From Pedosphaera sp. (GTDB lineage Bacteria > Verrucomicrobiota > Verrucomicrobiia > Limisphaerales > JADLHS01): a stretch of DNA of 38,508 nt. Below the pieces are notes generated by a model, which was not told where the DNA came from, ran no database searches, and saw only the letters and a list, made by a program, of their open reading frames with translations. Both the position numbers and the translations under genes were made by a program. The stretch covers positions 1-38,508 of the forward strand of contig SIBJ01000028.1 of assembly GCA_009695195.1 (NCBI GenBank), read 5' to 3'. Below, piece by piece: positions 24,713 to 34,100 of the stretch; position 1 is the first letter of the stretch; each line of letters opens with the position of its first letter.

Positions 24713-25381
24713 GTGACGTACACCATCCGCCCGACCACCGTCGCCAACCGGCTCGATTTGAACTGGGAAAATCCCGCCTGGCGCGCGGCGCACGTGCTCG
24801 AAATAAAAAACTTCCGCGCCGAAAGCAGCGATCATCGCCCGCAGACTTTTGCGCGGCTGCTCCACGACGGGCGTGGGCTTCACGGTTTGTTCCTGGTTCA
24901 CGACCGCTACGTCCGCTGCACACGCACCGGCTACGGGAGCGAGGTGTGGAAGGATGCCTGCGTGGAATTTTTCGCCCTGCCGCGACCGGGCCGCGGTTAT
25001 CTCGGGTTCGAGTTCAACTGCGGCGGCGCGTTTCTGTGCAATCACATCATTGACCCGACGCGGACGCCGGACGGGTTCAAACGTTTCGCGCCCGTGCCGT
25101 CGGGACTCGCGCACGCCATCGGCATCCGCACCACACAACCGCCGAAGACCGAGCCGGAACGCAAGAAGCCGCTGACGTGGGCGCTCCAATTTTACATCCC
25201 GTTCTCGTTGTTTGAAAAATTTGGCGGGCCGCTCGGCGACGTGCGCGGCCAGACGTGGCGCGGGAATTTCTTCAAGTGCGCCGAGGACAACTCGCATCCG
25301 CACTGGGCCGCGTGGTCGCCGGTGGACGAATTGAACTTTCACCTGCCGCGCTGCTTCGGCGACATCCGGTTTGCCGCTTGA
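24713..25381 (+). CDS. CBM9-like carbohydrate-binding protein
   Basis: A 222-residue protein starting at GTG. It resembles the family 9 carbohydrate-binding-like domain: early LDWENPAW-type strand (LNWENPAWRAA), LFLVHDRYVRC, then VWKDACVEFF, and a C-terminal WRGNFFKCAEDNSHPHWAAW. The whole protein is this one domain and it lacks a signal peptide, as is common for stand-alone members in this lineage. The ligand is unknown. It lies 30 bp after the TauE/SafE gene. Confidence 0.8.
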   Translation: MTYTIRPTTVANRLDLNWENPAWRAAHVLEIKNFRAESSDHRPQTFARLLHDGRGLHGLFLVHDRYVRCTRTGYGSEVWKDACVEFFALPRPGRGYLGFEFNCGGAFLCNHIIDPTRTPDGFKRFAPVPSGLAHAIGIRTTQPPKTEPERKKPLTWALQFYIPFSLFEKFGGPLGDVRGQTWRGNFFKCAEDNSHPHWAAWSPVDELNFHLPRCFGDIRFAA

Positions 25382-25425
25382 AGCTTGCGCGGCTGGCGCG
25401 GCGGGGTTATGTCTGATGGCGAGGT

Positions 25426-25611
25426 ATGAGCACGGTTCGCGAAATCACCGCCGCCATCGAGAAGCTGGACGAGAAGGAGCAGTTGCAACTGCTTCGCGAC
25501 CTTCCCGGCCATTTGAAGCTGTCGGCGGATGACGTCGCGTGGACCGCGCTGGCCGAGCCGGCGTTTGCGTTTTGGGACAACCCCGAAGATGCCATCTACG
25601 ACCAACTATAA
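25426..25611 (+). CDS. Antitoxin of a MazEF-like pair
   Basis: A 61-residue protein. An N-terminal helix (VREITAAIEKLDEKEQLQLL) is followed by the C-terminal toxin-binding tail AEPAFAFWDNPEDAIYDQL, a pattern typical of small antitoxins upstream of MazF/PemK genes. Its 3' end overlaps the toxin ORF by 23 bp. A promoter-like pair TTGCGC/TATGTC with 17-bp spacing lies at 25385-25413. It would bind and inhibit the toxin and possibly autoregulate, though no DNA-binding motif is obvious. Confidence 0.8.
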   Translation: MSTVREITAAIEKLDEKEQLQLLRDLPGHLKLSADDVAWTALAEPAFAFWDNPEDAIYDQL

Positions 25612-25945
25612 TCGCGGCGACGTGGTTCTGGTTCCCTTTCCCTTCACCGACCTCACGACCAGCAAACAGCGGCCCGCACTGGTGGTTTCCGCCGACAACT
25701 ACAACGCCACTCGCCGCGATGTCGTGGTGGTGGCGATCACTTCACAACTTCCAGCCGTGATCGCCGCTGATGAATACGAAATCGGCGCACCGGATCTCGC
25801 CGCTTGCGGACTGCCAAAATCATCGTTGGTCAAATTGAGCAAGGTGGTCACGTTGCACCAGCAACTCGTTGTCAAACGGATGGGCCGGATGCCGGCCGCA
25901 ACCCTGGCGCAAATACCCGCGCAACTCCGTGAGTTTTTCTCCTGA
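25589..25945 (+). CDS. MazF/PemK-family endoribonuclease toxin
   Basis: A 118-residue toxin. The N-terminal NRGDVVLVPFPFTDLTTSKQ is followed by RPALVVSAD, then VVVAITSQ, the classical MazF/PemK core, and LVKLSKVVTL later. MazF proteins cut mRNA at short sequences. The ATG at 25589 lies inside the antitoxin gene in another frame; the frame opens earlier (25529) but that part is not conserved-looking. Antitoxin first, toxin second, overlapping, is the standard layout. Confidence 0.88.
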   Translation: MPSTTNYNRGDVVLVPFPFTDLTTSKQRPALVVSADNYNATRRDVVVVAITSQLPAVIAADEYEIGAPDLAACGLPKSSLVKLSKVVTLHQQLVVKRMGRMPAATLAQIPAQLREFFS

Positions 25946-25967
25946 AGTGCGGCGAAGGTAGGCCCTG

Positions 25968-27329
25968 ATGAAAACTTGTTCCTGGCACGCCGGCGTCGCG
26001 CGGCGCGTCATCACGCCGCCACCTGGGGTCGAACTGGCCGGCCTCGGCTATTATCTCGGGCGCACGTGGGAACGCGTGCGCGATCCACTCCACGCCACCG
26101 CGCTCGTCGTCGGCGACGGGGACCAAGGCGTCGCATTCGTCGCATTGGACCTCATGTACAACGACGCGCGGTTCTCGCGACGCGTGCGCGAACTCGCCGC
26201 CGCGCAGACCGGCCTGCGACCGGAGGCGATCTGCGTGAACTGCTCGCACAGCCACAGCGCGCCGACGGCGGGATTGATCCTCGGCGGCGGCGAGCGTGAC
26301 GAAGCGTATCTGGATTTCGCCGCGCGCGAGGCGGCGGGCGCGGTCATCGAGGCGTGGCGCAACCGCGCGCCGGCAAAACTTTTCGCCGGCCACAGCGAAC
26401 TCACCGGCATGACGTTCAACCGCACGCGCGAGAACGGGCCGACGGACAATCGCGTGAGCGTGCTGCGCGCGGACGCAGCCGACGGCCGGCCGCTGGCCGT
26501 GGTGGTGAATTTTCATTCGCATTGCACCGCGCACATGGAAGCGGATTTGCGCGCGGTGAGCCGTGACTGGCCGGGCGAAGTCGTGGACCAACTCGAAGCC
26601 GCGTTGCCCGGCGTGACCGCGATGTATCTCCAGGGAACTTGCGGTGACGTGAATTTTCGCCGCGAGTTCAACGGGATGGAGCGGCGCTTCGAGCCAGCGC
26701 GCGCCGTGACGCGCGTCGCGCTCGATGCGCTGGCGAAGACGCGACCGGTCGAACAAAGCGGCGTCGCTGCGTTCTCTGAAACCATCGCGCTGCCGACGCG
26801 GCGCTGGACGCGCGAGGAAATTTTGCGCGAACGCGAAGAAGGATTGCACCGGCTCGCGACCGGCGACACGACGGGCTGGCTGGAGGGCGTGGCGCGCGTG
26901 TGCGTGAACCAGCCGGAGCGGTTGCCGTTGCGTTACGGCGGCATCGTCGAGCAAGCGGTCGCGGCGGTGGCGCGGTTTGCTGTGGCATGGACCGATTTGA
27001 TATTGCCGGAACTTGAAACGCGACCGGAGATTTTGGAAACCGAAGTCCAGGCGCTGCGCGTTGGCGACGTCTATTTCGCGGCGAACGCGGCGGAGTTGTT
27101 CACGTCGTTTGGATTGGAAGTGCGCCGGCGCTGGCCGCACGACGATCTGTTCATGCTCGGTTACAGCAACGGCGGCATCGGCTACCTGCCGGACGCGCAC
27201 GATATCGAGCGGCGCAGTTACGCGGCGATCCAATCGCCAAAATTCACCGGGCAGTTTCAGTTCACGGAAAAGTCCGGCGCGGCGATGGTAGCGGGATTGG
27301 CGGGCGCCTTGGAGAAAGTCGCGAAATAA
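25968..27329 (+). CDS. Neutral/alkaline ceramidase-like protein
   Basis: A 453-residue protein matching the N-terminal catalytic domain of neutral/alkaline non-lysosomal ceramidases. It begins with the AGVARRVITPP strand and includes the histidine-rich NCSHSHSAPTAG (91-102; H94, H96) and NFHSHCTAH (around 182-190), probable zinc ligands. YLQGTCGDVNFRR and GYSNGGIGYLPD also fit. It lacks a signal peptide and the C-terminal Ig-like domain of full ceramidases. Ceramide hydrolysis is therefore only a family-level guess; many bacterial members have unknown substrates. It ends at a strong hairpin. Confidence 0.85.
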   Translation: MKTCSWHAGVARRVITPPPGVELAGLGYYLGRTWERVRDPLHATALVVGDGDQGVAFVALDLMYNDARFSRRVRELAAAQTGLRPEAICVNCSHSHSAPTAGLILGGGERDEAYLDFAAREAAGAVIEAWRNRAPAKLFAGHSELTGMTFNRTRENGPTDNRVSVLRADAADGRPLAVVVNFHSHCTAHMEADLRAVSRDWPGEVVDQLEAALPGVTAMYLQGTCGDVNFRREFNGMERRFEPARAVTRVALDALAKTRPVEQSGVAAFSETIALPTRRWTREEILREREEGLHRLATGDTTGWLEGVARVCVNQPERLPLRYGGIVEQAVAAVARFAVAWTDLILPELETRPEILETEVQALRVGDVYFAANAAELFTSFGLEVRRRWPHDDLFMLGYSNGGIGYLPDAHDIERRSYAAIQSPKFTGQFQFTEKSGAAMVAGLAGALEKVAK

Positions 27330-27334
27330 AAACA

Positions 27335-27363
27335 AAAGGCCGCGGCTGTTCGCCGCGGCCTTT
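27335..27363. terminator. Bidirectional rho-independent terminator
   Basis: A 12-bp perfect stem (AAAGGCCGCGGC / GCCGCGGCCTTT) with a five-base loop lies between the convergent ceramidase-like and YceI genes. A and T runs at its base allow it to work in both directions. Confidence 0.85.
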
Positions 27364-27394
27364 GCGTTGTTGAGATTCGGGGAAACTTCTCGGG

Positions 27395-28117
27395 TTATTT
27401 CGCGGGCGGCGGGGCGGGGGCGGCTTTCGGCGCGAGCGTCCATTCGAAGTTGATTTTCAAATCGTCACCCACGCTCATGGCGTCGAAACCAAGAATTCTT
27501 ATCACGGGCGGTTTCATCTTGTATTCCGTGAACTTGATCGGCGTGCTGCCGACAACTTTGAGTTTGTTGCCCACCTTCTCGATGGTGACGGGCATCGTGT
27601 TCGTCGCGGTGTTGCCAACAATTGTGAGGACACCGATCGCGTCGAACTGGAGCGCGCCCTTGTCGCCGGGTTTCGACCTGGGTTTGAGTTCGATGAGGCG
27701 ATACTCAAATTTCGGATAGTTGGTGGCGCTCAGCGTATCCTGCATCTTCTGGTCCATGGCCTGTTTGCCGCTTTTGAAGGACTTCACGGGCATCGAGGTT
27801 TTGACCTCGGGCTTGGCGGCGGCGGGACTGGTCAGCGCGGACTCGGGGAAATTGGCGTCGGCGACGAGGTAGCCGCTGATGAGCGCCGTTTCCATGGTCC
27901 AATCATGGACCGTGGAGCTGCCGGCAATCGTGCATTTGCTGCCGCTGGGCTGGGCTTCGTAGCGGACCATGCCGGCGGCGGGCGCGGGTGGGGCGGCGGC
28001 GGGTGTGGTGTCTTTCGTCTCGGCGGAAGTTTGTTTGGCCGGCTCGCAGGCGAGCAACAGCGTCAACAGCAGCGCGCCAGCGAAGGTTTCAGTGCGTTTC
28101 AAGGTTTTCGATTTCAT
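27395..28117 (-). CDS. YceI-family periplasmic lipoprotein
   Basis: A 240-residue protein. The signal peptide ends in LLLAC (lipobox), followed by a Pro/Ala-rich linker and a YceI lipocalin-like domain from about residue 50. SSTVHDWTMET, YPKFEYRLIEL and a final IRILGFDAMSVGDDLKINFEW are typical. YceI proteins bind polyprenoid or other lipids in the periplasm. ATG 28117 is preceded by an AGGAA-type site; the frame extends to 28171 but without a signal. It follows the Gfo/Idh gene by 50 bp and may be co-transcribed with it. Confidence 0.87.
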   Translation of the reverse strand: MKSKTLKRTETFAGALLLTLLLACEPAKQTSAETKDTTPAAAPPAPAAGMVRYEAQPSGSKCTIAGSSTVHDWTMETALISGYLVADANFPESALTSPAAAKPEVKTSMPVKSFKSGKQAMDQKMQDTLSATNYPKFEYRLIELKPRSKPGDKGALQFDAIGVLTIVGNTATNTMPVTIEKVGNKLKVVGSTPIKFTEYKMKPPVIRILGFDAMSVGDDLKINFEWTLAPKAAPAPPPAK

Positions 28118-28167
28118 GTTGTTGTTTTCCTTTTCTAAAAATCCAATGTGGGTTCGTCGCGCGGGGT

Positions 28168-29535
28168 TCAAGCCAGTTCAAACCATTCCTTCTTCAACTC
28201 GACGCGCCCGCCGTTGACGACGGCTTCGTTGGCCTTGATGGCAAGCACGGTGGCGGCGTAGCCGTCTAACGCGCTTGCGCCCGGCTCCCGTTTGATTTTG
28301 GCGAGATACTCGCCCAACGCCGCGCGATCCGCATCGGGATAACCGGATTTGAAATTCTCAATGTCGAGGTTGACGGCGGCGGCGTTGCCAACAAAGGATT
28401 TCAACGCGTAGTAAAGCGGCGTCATCGGGTTCGCCACCGCCGCGCTGTTGCTGAGGGCCGCCTGCTTCGACCCGCCGGCCACGAGCGCGATGCCGGTTTC
28501 CTTGTAGAAGTTGTCCTTGCGCGCATAGACCTCCCAGCCGAGCAGCGGCGAGTCCACTTCCTTGAACATCCACGCCTTGCTCTCGCGCATCATCACCGCC
28601 GCGTCGCTGCCATAAAACATTTCGTAATCGGCATCGAACGAGTTCGCGAGCGTGGCGTCGTAGAGCATCCGGACGCCGCCGGGAAATTCGAGGACGAGTT
28701 GCACCGTGTCCGCCACGTCGCGGCCGTCGTCCTTCCAGTGCAGCAACGAACCGAAGCCATGCACGGCGACCGGCAGCGCATTCAAGAACCAGCGCGCCTG
28801 ATCAAGCTGATGGATGCCGATCTCGCCGACGAGGCCGGTCGAGGTGGCTTTGTTCAAGCGCCAGTTGATGGCCTGCTCGCGCTCGGCGCTGGGCGACGCC
28901 TGGCGCCAACTGGTTTTCTTGTGCCACTGCGCGCGGGCCATGAGCGACTTGCCGAGCGCGCCGGAACGGATGAACGGCAACAGAAAATGCCGCTGCGGGT
29001 CGGAGCGGTCTTGCAAGCCGGCCTGGAAAAGCTGGCCCACGGAGTTCTTTGCCGCGAGCGCGATGACTTTCGCGTCCTCGACGTTGTTCGCCAGCGGGGC
29101 CTCGCAATAAACGTGCTTCCCGACCGCGAGCGCCGCGATGACGATGTCCTTGTGCTGGTGCGTTCCGGTGGCGATGACGACCGCTGTGATGTCCTTGTTC
29201 GCGAGAATCGTTTTGTAATCTTCGACCGGCGCCGCGTCGGGGAACTTGCTCGCGCTCTTGCGCAGCATCGCCGGATAGTTGTCGCAGATGGCCACAACGT
29301 CGGCCTGCTTCAACTGCCCGAGCTGACTGAGAATTTCGCGTCCCCATGGGCCGAGGCCGATGACGGCGACCCTGGCTTTCGGCAGTTGCAATTCCGCGTC
29401 CGCTTTTTTTTCCCCTTCAGCGGGCTGGGCGATCAATTGCACACCGCCCAGCATCGCCATGGCCGCGGCGAAGGAACCGCCTTTGAGAAAATCGCGGCGA
29501 TTGAATTCCGCGTGGCTGGATTCCGGTGGCTTCAT
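28168..29535 (-). CDS. Gfo/Idh/MocA family oxidoreductase (ThuB-like position), Tat-exported
   Basis: A 455-residue protein with a Tat signal NRRDFLKGG (12-20). The Rossmann motif VIGLGPWG is at 58-65. The family EKP motif reads E145-A146-P147, so the lysine usually involved in catalysis is missing. It follows the ThuA gene by 25 bp. ThuA and ThuB (a Gfo/Idh enzyme) work together on disaccharides via 3-keto forms in rhizobia; the pairing here suggests similar chemistry, but the lost lysine argues for altered or absent activity. Confidence 0.88.
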   Translation of the reverse strand: MKPPESSHAEFNRRDFLKGGSFAAAMAMLGGVQLIAQPAEGEKKADAELQLPKARVAVIGLGPWGREILSQLGQLKQADVVAICDNYPAMLRKSASKFPDAAPVEDYKTILANKDITAVVIATGTHQHKDIVIAALAVGKHVYCEAPLANNVEDAKVIALAAKNSVGQLFQAGLQDRSDPQRHFLLPFIRSGALGKSLMARAQWHKKTSWRQASPSAEREQAINWRLNKATSTGLVGEIGIHQLDQARWFLNALPVAVHGFGSLLHWKDDGRDVADTVQLVLEFPGGVRMLYDATLANSFDADYEMFYGSDAAVMMRESKAWMFKEVDSPLLGWEVYARKDNFYKETGIALVAGGSKQAALSNSAAVANPMTPLYYALKSFVGNAAAVNLDIENFKSGYPDADRAALGEYLAKIKREPGASALDGYAATVLAIKANEAVVNGGRVELKKEWFELA

Positions 29536-29560
29536 CGCGTGAGACTCTGGTCGGCGACGA

Positions 29561-30487
29561 TCATTTCGTCTGCGGCGTGGCGTCGCCTTTTTCCAGGCCG
29601 AGCGCCCACTTGATGCCGCCGAGAAGGTGCTGCTGGTAGGCCTCGGCGATGGCGGCGGAATTCTTGCGTTCGCCTTTGCCGTCCTTCCAATTCGGATCCC
29701 ACATGTCCTCGCGATGGCCGAGCGAGGTGTAAAACACGCGGCCCTTGCCGTAATTTTTGCACCACGCGATCGGATAGTCCCCGGGCGATTTGTTGTTGGG
29801 ATGTTTGTCCAGCGTCAGCAGGCCGTGAACATTGGCGCGTTCGAAACTCGTCAACTGATAAATCTCGTCGAACACCGTCCACGTCGCGGGCAGATGCCGG
29901 CAGGCGGCCGAATCGTGGTCCTGGTTGATCGCTTCCACTTCCACCTGCGCCTCGTGAGTCTTGAACTCGCCGCCGATCATCTCCACATACGGATCGGGCG
30001 GCGTGTGGCCGCGATACGTGTCGGTGGCCGAGTGCATCCCGGCAAACGCATGCCCGGCTTTGATCCAGTCGAGAAACGCCTTTTGGTCCGGCAGCGGCAG
30101 ATCGCCGGTGGTGTTGGCGAAAATGATGCCGTCGTATTTCTTCAAGGCCGCCGCGCTCATCTTCTCGGCGAGCACCGCGCGGATGGCCGGCTCAAATTTC
30201 GTTTTGTCCGGCTTGCCATCGGCGCCTTTGAACTGCGGGTCGCCGTTTTCCACCCGCGCGTACTCCACCGTGAACGCGCCGCTCTTCGCCGCGAGTTCGC
30301 CGAGGACTTTTTCCGCCGTGGGAATCGAGCTGTGCCGGAAACCCGTCGTGGTGGTGACCACGAGCACTCGTTTCGGGCCGGCGGCGCGGGCCGAAGTGGC
30401 TGCACCACCCAGAGACAGGACGAGGCCGGCCGTCAACATGGCGGCGAGCGTTAGGGAATAAATCCGCGGCATTGAGCTTGTTTTCAT
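29561..30487 (-). CDS. ThuA-domain (trehalose-utilisation-like) exported protein
   Basis: A 308-residue protein with a signal peptide (about 1-36). The ThuA domain follows: KRVLVVTTTTGFRHSSIPTA, then ADLPLPDQ-like and GHAFAGMHSATDTY, and later YPIAWCKNYGKGRVFYTSLGH. This is a glutamine-amidotransferase-like fold. ThuA proteins are linked to use of trehalose and related disaccharides through 3-keto intermediates. The first ATG (30487) has a GGAA site 9 bases upstream; M6 is an alternative. First gene of the ThuA-Gfo/Idh-YceI series. Confidence 0.88.
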   Translation of the reverse strand: MKTSSMPRIYSLTLAAMLTAGLVLSLGGAATSARAAGPKRVLVVTTTTGFRHSSIPTAEKVLGELAAKSGAFTVEYARVENGDPQFKGADGKPDKTKFEPAIRAVLAEKMSAAALKKYDGIIFANTTGDLPLPDQKAFLDWIKAGHAFAGMHSATDTYRGHTPPDPYVEMIGGEFKTHEAQVEVEAINQDHDSAACRHLPATWTVFDEIYQLTSFERANVHGLLTLDKHPNNKSPGDYPIAWCKNYGKGRVFYTSLGHREDMWDPNWKDGKGERKNSAAIAEAYQQHLLGGIKWALGLEKGDATPQTK

Positions 30488-30741
30488 TTGTTGTGTTCCG
30501 GCCCGCCGGGATATCGCGTCGTTGGACTGGCCGTTGCATCATGGAATTCATTTTCCGGCGCAGGGTCAAGCGCGCTCGGACGCAACGGCTCCCGCCGAAA
30601 CGCCTAAAGCGAACCCGCTTTACCGCCGATGGGAAAGCGGTGAACTCACACAGCGCCAAACTGCCACGGCGGCGGCCCGCGGTTCCGGCGGGCGCGGGGC
30701 CGCTGGCTACGGCTTTGTCCAGTTGCCGACCGGGCGGACCC

Positions 30742-31135
30742 GACAACGGCGTGAAAAACAAAACCTGGTCCAACCAGCACGACCAGCTCGTCCCCGGCGA
30801 AGGCGCGATCTTCTTCAACCCCACGCCCGACTACCGGCCGCTGGTTTTCGTCGGCGACGTGATGCAGGGAAATTTGAACATGCCGAACCCGGCCGGCTTT
30901 TCGGTGCGCAGTTCGCTCGTGCCGCAACACGGCCAGTTGCACGAGGAACTCGCCTTCCCCATCGCCGATGGCGACGTCGTCCACCTCTTCGACCACGACA
31001 AAAAAATACGTCCTCTATCCCTACGAAAACGGGAAATGGTCGAAGGGCGCGCCGAGCGTGAGCATCGGGGAAAGTTTCTGGATCGCCAAAACCGAGGCGG
31101 CGAACTGGGTGCGCAGTTTCACGATCGGGATGTGA
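30742..31135 (+). pseudogene. Frameshifted remnant of a verrucomicrobial surface/secreted protein
   Basis: The + strand encodes a protein-like stretch, HDQLVPGEGAIFFNPTPDY, then FVGDVMQGNLNMPNPAGFSV and RSSLVPQHGQL. The reading frame breaks at a run of seven A (31000-31006). Removing one A restores YVLYPYENGKWS and SIGESFWIAKTEAANWVRSF up to a TGA at 31133-31135. I recall this pattern as a C-terminal segment common in large verrucomicrobial secreted proteins. No start codon with protein-like sequence precedes it, so it is 5' truncated as well. The rest of 30488-30741 holds nothing I can support. Confidence 0.6.
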
Positions 31136-31150
31136 CCGGCGGCGCGCCGA

Positions 31151-34100
31151 TCACTCCTCGTCCGCTTCTTCATCCGCCCGGCGCAACACCCGGTACTCGT
31201 GCGTCCACGGATCAATCCGGCAGACGTTCGCGTAGTCGCAATACTCGCACGGCGTCTCCGCGCCCTTGCGATACGGGTCCACCTTCGCCTCGCCGGAAAA
31301 AATCCGCGCGCCCATCTCGCGCAGTTGCGACTCGACGCGCGTCAACAGCGCGGTGAATTCCGCCGGCGACAAAACCTCGGCGCTGTTCGCGTGCGGAGTG
31401 CCGTCCTTCTTCAACCGGAAATTGAATTGCTCACCCCGCGCGTCGCCGCTCGCGTCCAGTTGTCGCAGCACGCTCACGTCGAATCTCCCGGTGTGACGAT
31501 ACGCGTCTTTGCGCGCCGCTTCCGCATCCGCCAGCGCCGCGCGGGAAGTTCCGGATGAATACCCGCCGCGTAGGTTCACGTAAAAAACTCCCGCCGGCAC
31601 GAGCCGCTCCACGCCGAAGGATTTTTTCACGTCCGGCCAGTGCCGCAGCACCGTCAGATACGAGAGCAACTGCAACTGCACGCCGTGTTCCAGCAGCACC
31701 GGGTCGAGTTTCTTCGCGCTCGATTTGTAATCCATCACCACGCACAGGGCCGAGTCGCTGCCCGGCGCGCGGAACAGATCCACGCGATCAATCCGCCCGT
31801 TCAACCGGAGTTCCCGTCCGCCGCCGAGCGCGAGCGTCCACGCCGGCACTTCGCCCTCGCGACCGAACCCCAGCTCGACACGCGCCGGATCGAACTGATA
31901 CCGCGTCTGCATCCAGCCCGTGATCACCTCGATGAAATCCTGCAACGCCCGCGTCAACACCCGCGCCGTGAACTGCGTTTGCGCCGAGTCGCGCAGCAAC
32001 CCGTCGCGATACTTCGCCAGCAACCCGTCGGCGATCCGGCCCACGCGTTCGCGCGCCGCCACCGGCGCGAGGTCGCGCCAGCGTTTGCCTTCCGCCGCGA
32101 GTTGTTCGTGGAAGATTTTCAGAACGTCGTGCTGAAAACTTCCCTGCTCGCGGAAATCCAGTTCAAAAACCTTCCGCTCCTCCGCGCGCAAACCCGAGTG
32201 GACCAGGAACCGGAACGGACACTTCGCGAACTCCTCGAGCCGGCTCACCGATGAGTTCAGCGCCGGCCCGAAGATTTTTTCCGCCAGCGCCGGCGACAAC
32301 GATTCATCCGGCTGTGGATTTTTCAACGCCCGCAAACCTCGATCCAGTTCGCCCAGCGCGCTGATCTGCCGCAGCTTCTCCCAATTCCGCACTCCGCCTT
32401 CTGCACTCCGCATTGCCATGAGCGGCTCGACCAATTCAATCGCGTGCTCCGCCGCCCGCCAGTCCGCGCCGGTGAATTCCTCCGTCTCCAGCTCGGGAAA
32501 CATCCGCTGCACGTGCGCCACGAACGGCGAGACATTCAGTTTTTTGCCGTCGGAGTTCGCGTGCGCAAACGTCAACACCAGCCGCTCGCTCGAACGTGTG
32601 CAGGCGATGTAACCGAAGTAACGCTCGCGCGCGAGCCGTTCGCGCAGGTCCGCGCCCAGCGCCACACCACGCCCGTCGAGCGCCGCGCGGTCGTCCTCCG
32701 AAAGGATCAACGGCGTTGCCGGCGCGGCGGGAAAAACTCCTTCATTGAGACCGAGCACGAAGGCGAGTTTGAGATCGGGATTGCGCGAGCGATCAATCGC
32801 GCCGATCAAAACCTGATCGAGCGCCGGCGGAATCACGCCCACGGTGAGGTTCGCGAGTCCGGCTTCGAGCACCGGCAGCCAGTCGCGCAACGGGAGCGCC
32901 TCGCGCGGAAACGCCAGTGCGAGGTTGTCGAGCCATGAATTCATCTGCGCCCAGACGGTGGCGTGAAGGGCGGATGGCCGATTGGCTATCGGCGATTGGC
33001 CATCGGCGATTGGCGACGACTCGGCAACGCTCCATTGCTCCAACGTTCGCTCGACGCCGGACTCCTCCCAAAAATCCCGCAGCGCACCGGCGAGTTGCGC
33101 GCCGGTCGGTTGGTTTTGAAATGACGCGAGTTTTGCCGCCAGCGCAGAGAACGGCCGCAGAAGTTTTTCCCTCAACCGTTCCAGTCGCGCGCCGAGTTCC
33201 GCCTCGTTCCCGCCGAGTTGAATCGGCGTGCGCCACTTCGCGCCGCGCCAGCCGCGCGCGAGGGATTCGTTTTCCAACGCGTCAATCTCCGTCTCGTCCA
33301 CCGCCGCGAAGCCGGCCTTGAGCGCGGCGAACCAGTCGTCCTGCGCCCAGTCGAACGCCACCGTGCGCAACGCGCTGCGCGTGAGTTCGGCCAGCGGGTG
33401 ATGCGCCACGCCCTCGCGCCGGTCGAGAAAGAACGGAACGCCATAACGCCGGAACGCGCGCTCCAGCGGCTTTTGATAGCCGTCGAGCTGCCGCACGAGC
33501 ACCGCCGCCTCGCGAAAGCGTCCGCCGCCGCGGACGAATTTCAAAACCTCGCGCGCGGCGAACGCGGCTTCGGCGTCGGGGTCCGCGCAGGCGACGAGGC
33601 GGGGAGCGTGAAACGTGAAACGTGAAACGTGAAGCGTTAATGGCTGCGGTTGGCTCCAGTGTGATTCGAGGTGCGCCAGCGGAGGGTTGGTGGTGAAGCG
33701 ATTCTTCACCGGATCGCGCGCGAGCAGTTCCACTTCCGGCTCCGCGCCGGTCAACGCCGTCACGCGCTCGCGGCAACGCGAAAAAGTTTTTCCGACGACA
33801 GCCCAGATGGAAAGCCACGGCTCCGCGCCGCGCGGCTCGTGATCGAGACAGAACGCCAGCGTCGCGCGCTCGCAATGCGGCAGCACCGCCGCGAGCAGGT
33901 CCAACTCAGCCGGCGTCATCTCCGCGAATCCGTCGAGCCAGAGGGCGGCGATTGAGATTGCGGGGTCCGGACTCCGATGAATCGCGAGCGGGCTGCGGCG
34001 TGCGGAGTGACCGCGCAGCGTGGTCGCGGCGAAGTCGAGCAGATGGTTCGCGTCCTGCAACTCATGCTCCGCAAGCCAGCCGGTGTACGCCGCGAGCAGC

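Noticed and set aside
24110..25342. 410-residue minus-strand ORF
   Set aside because: Antisense to the TauE/SafE and CBM9-like genes, very Arg-rich.
25872..27443. 523-residue minus-strand ORF
   Set aside because: Antisense to the ceramidase-like gene, which has conserved histidine motifs on the plus strand.
31000..31006. Programmed frameshift at A7
   Set aside because: The gene also lacks a 5' end, so decay is a simpler explanation than regulated frameshifting.
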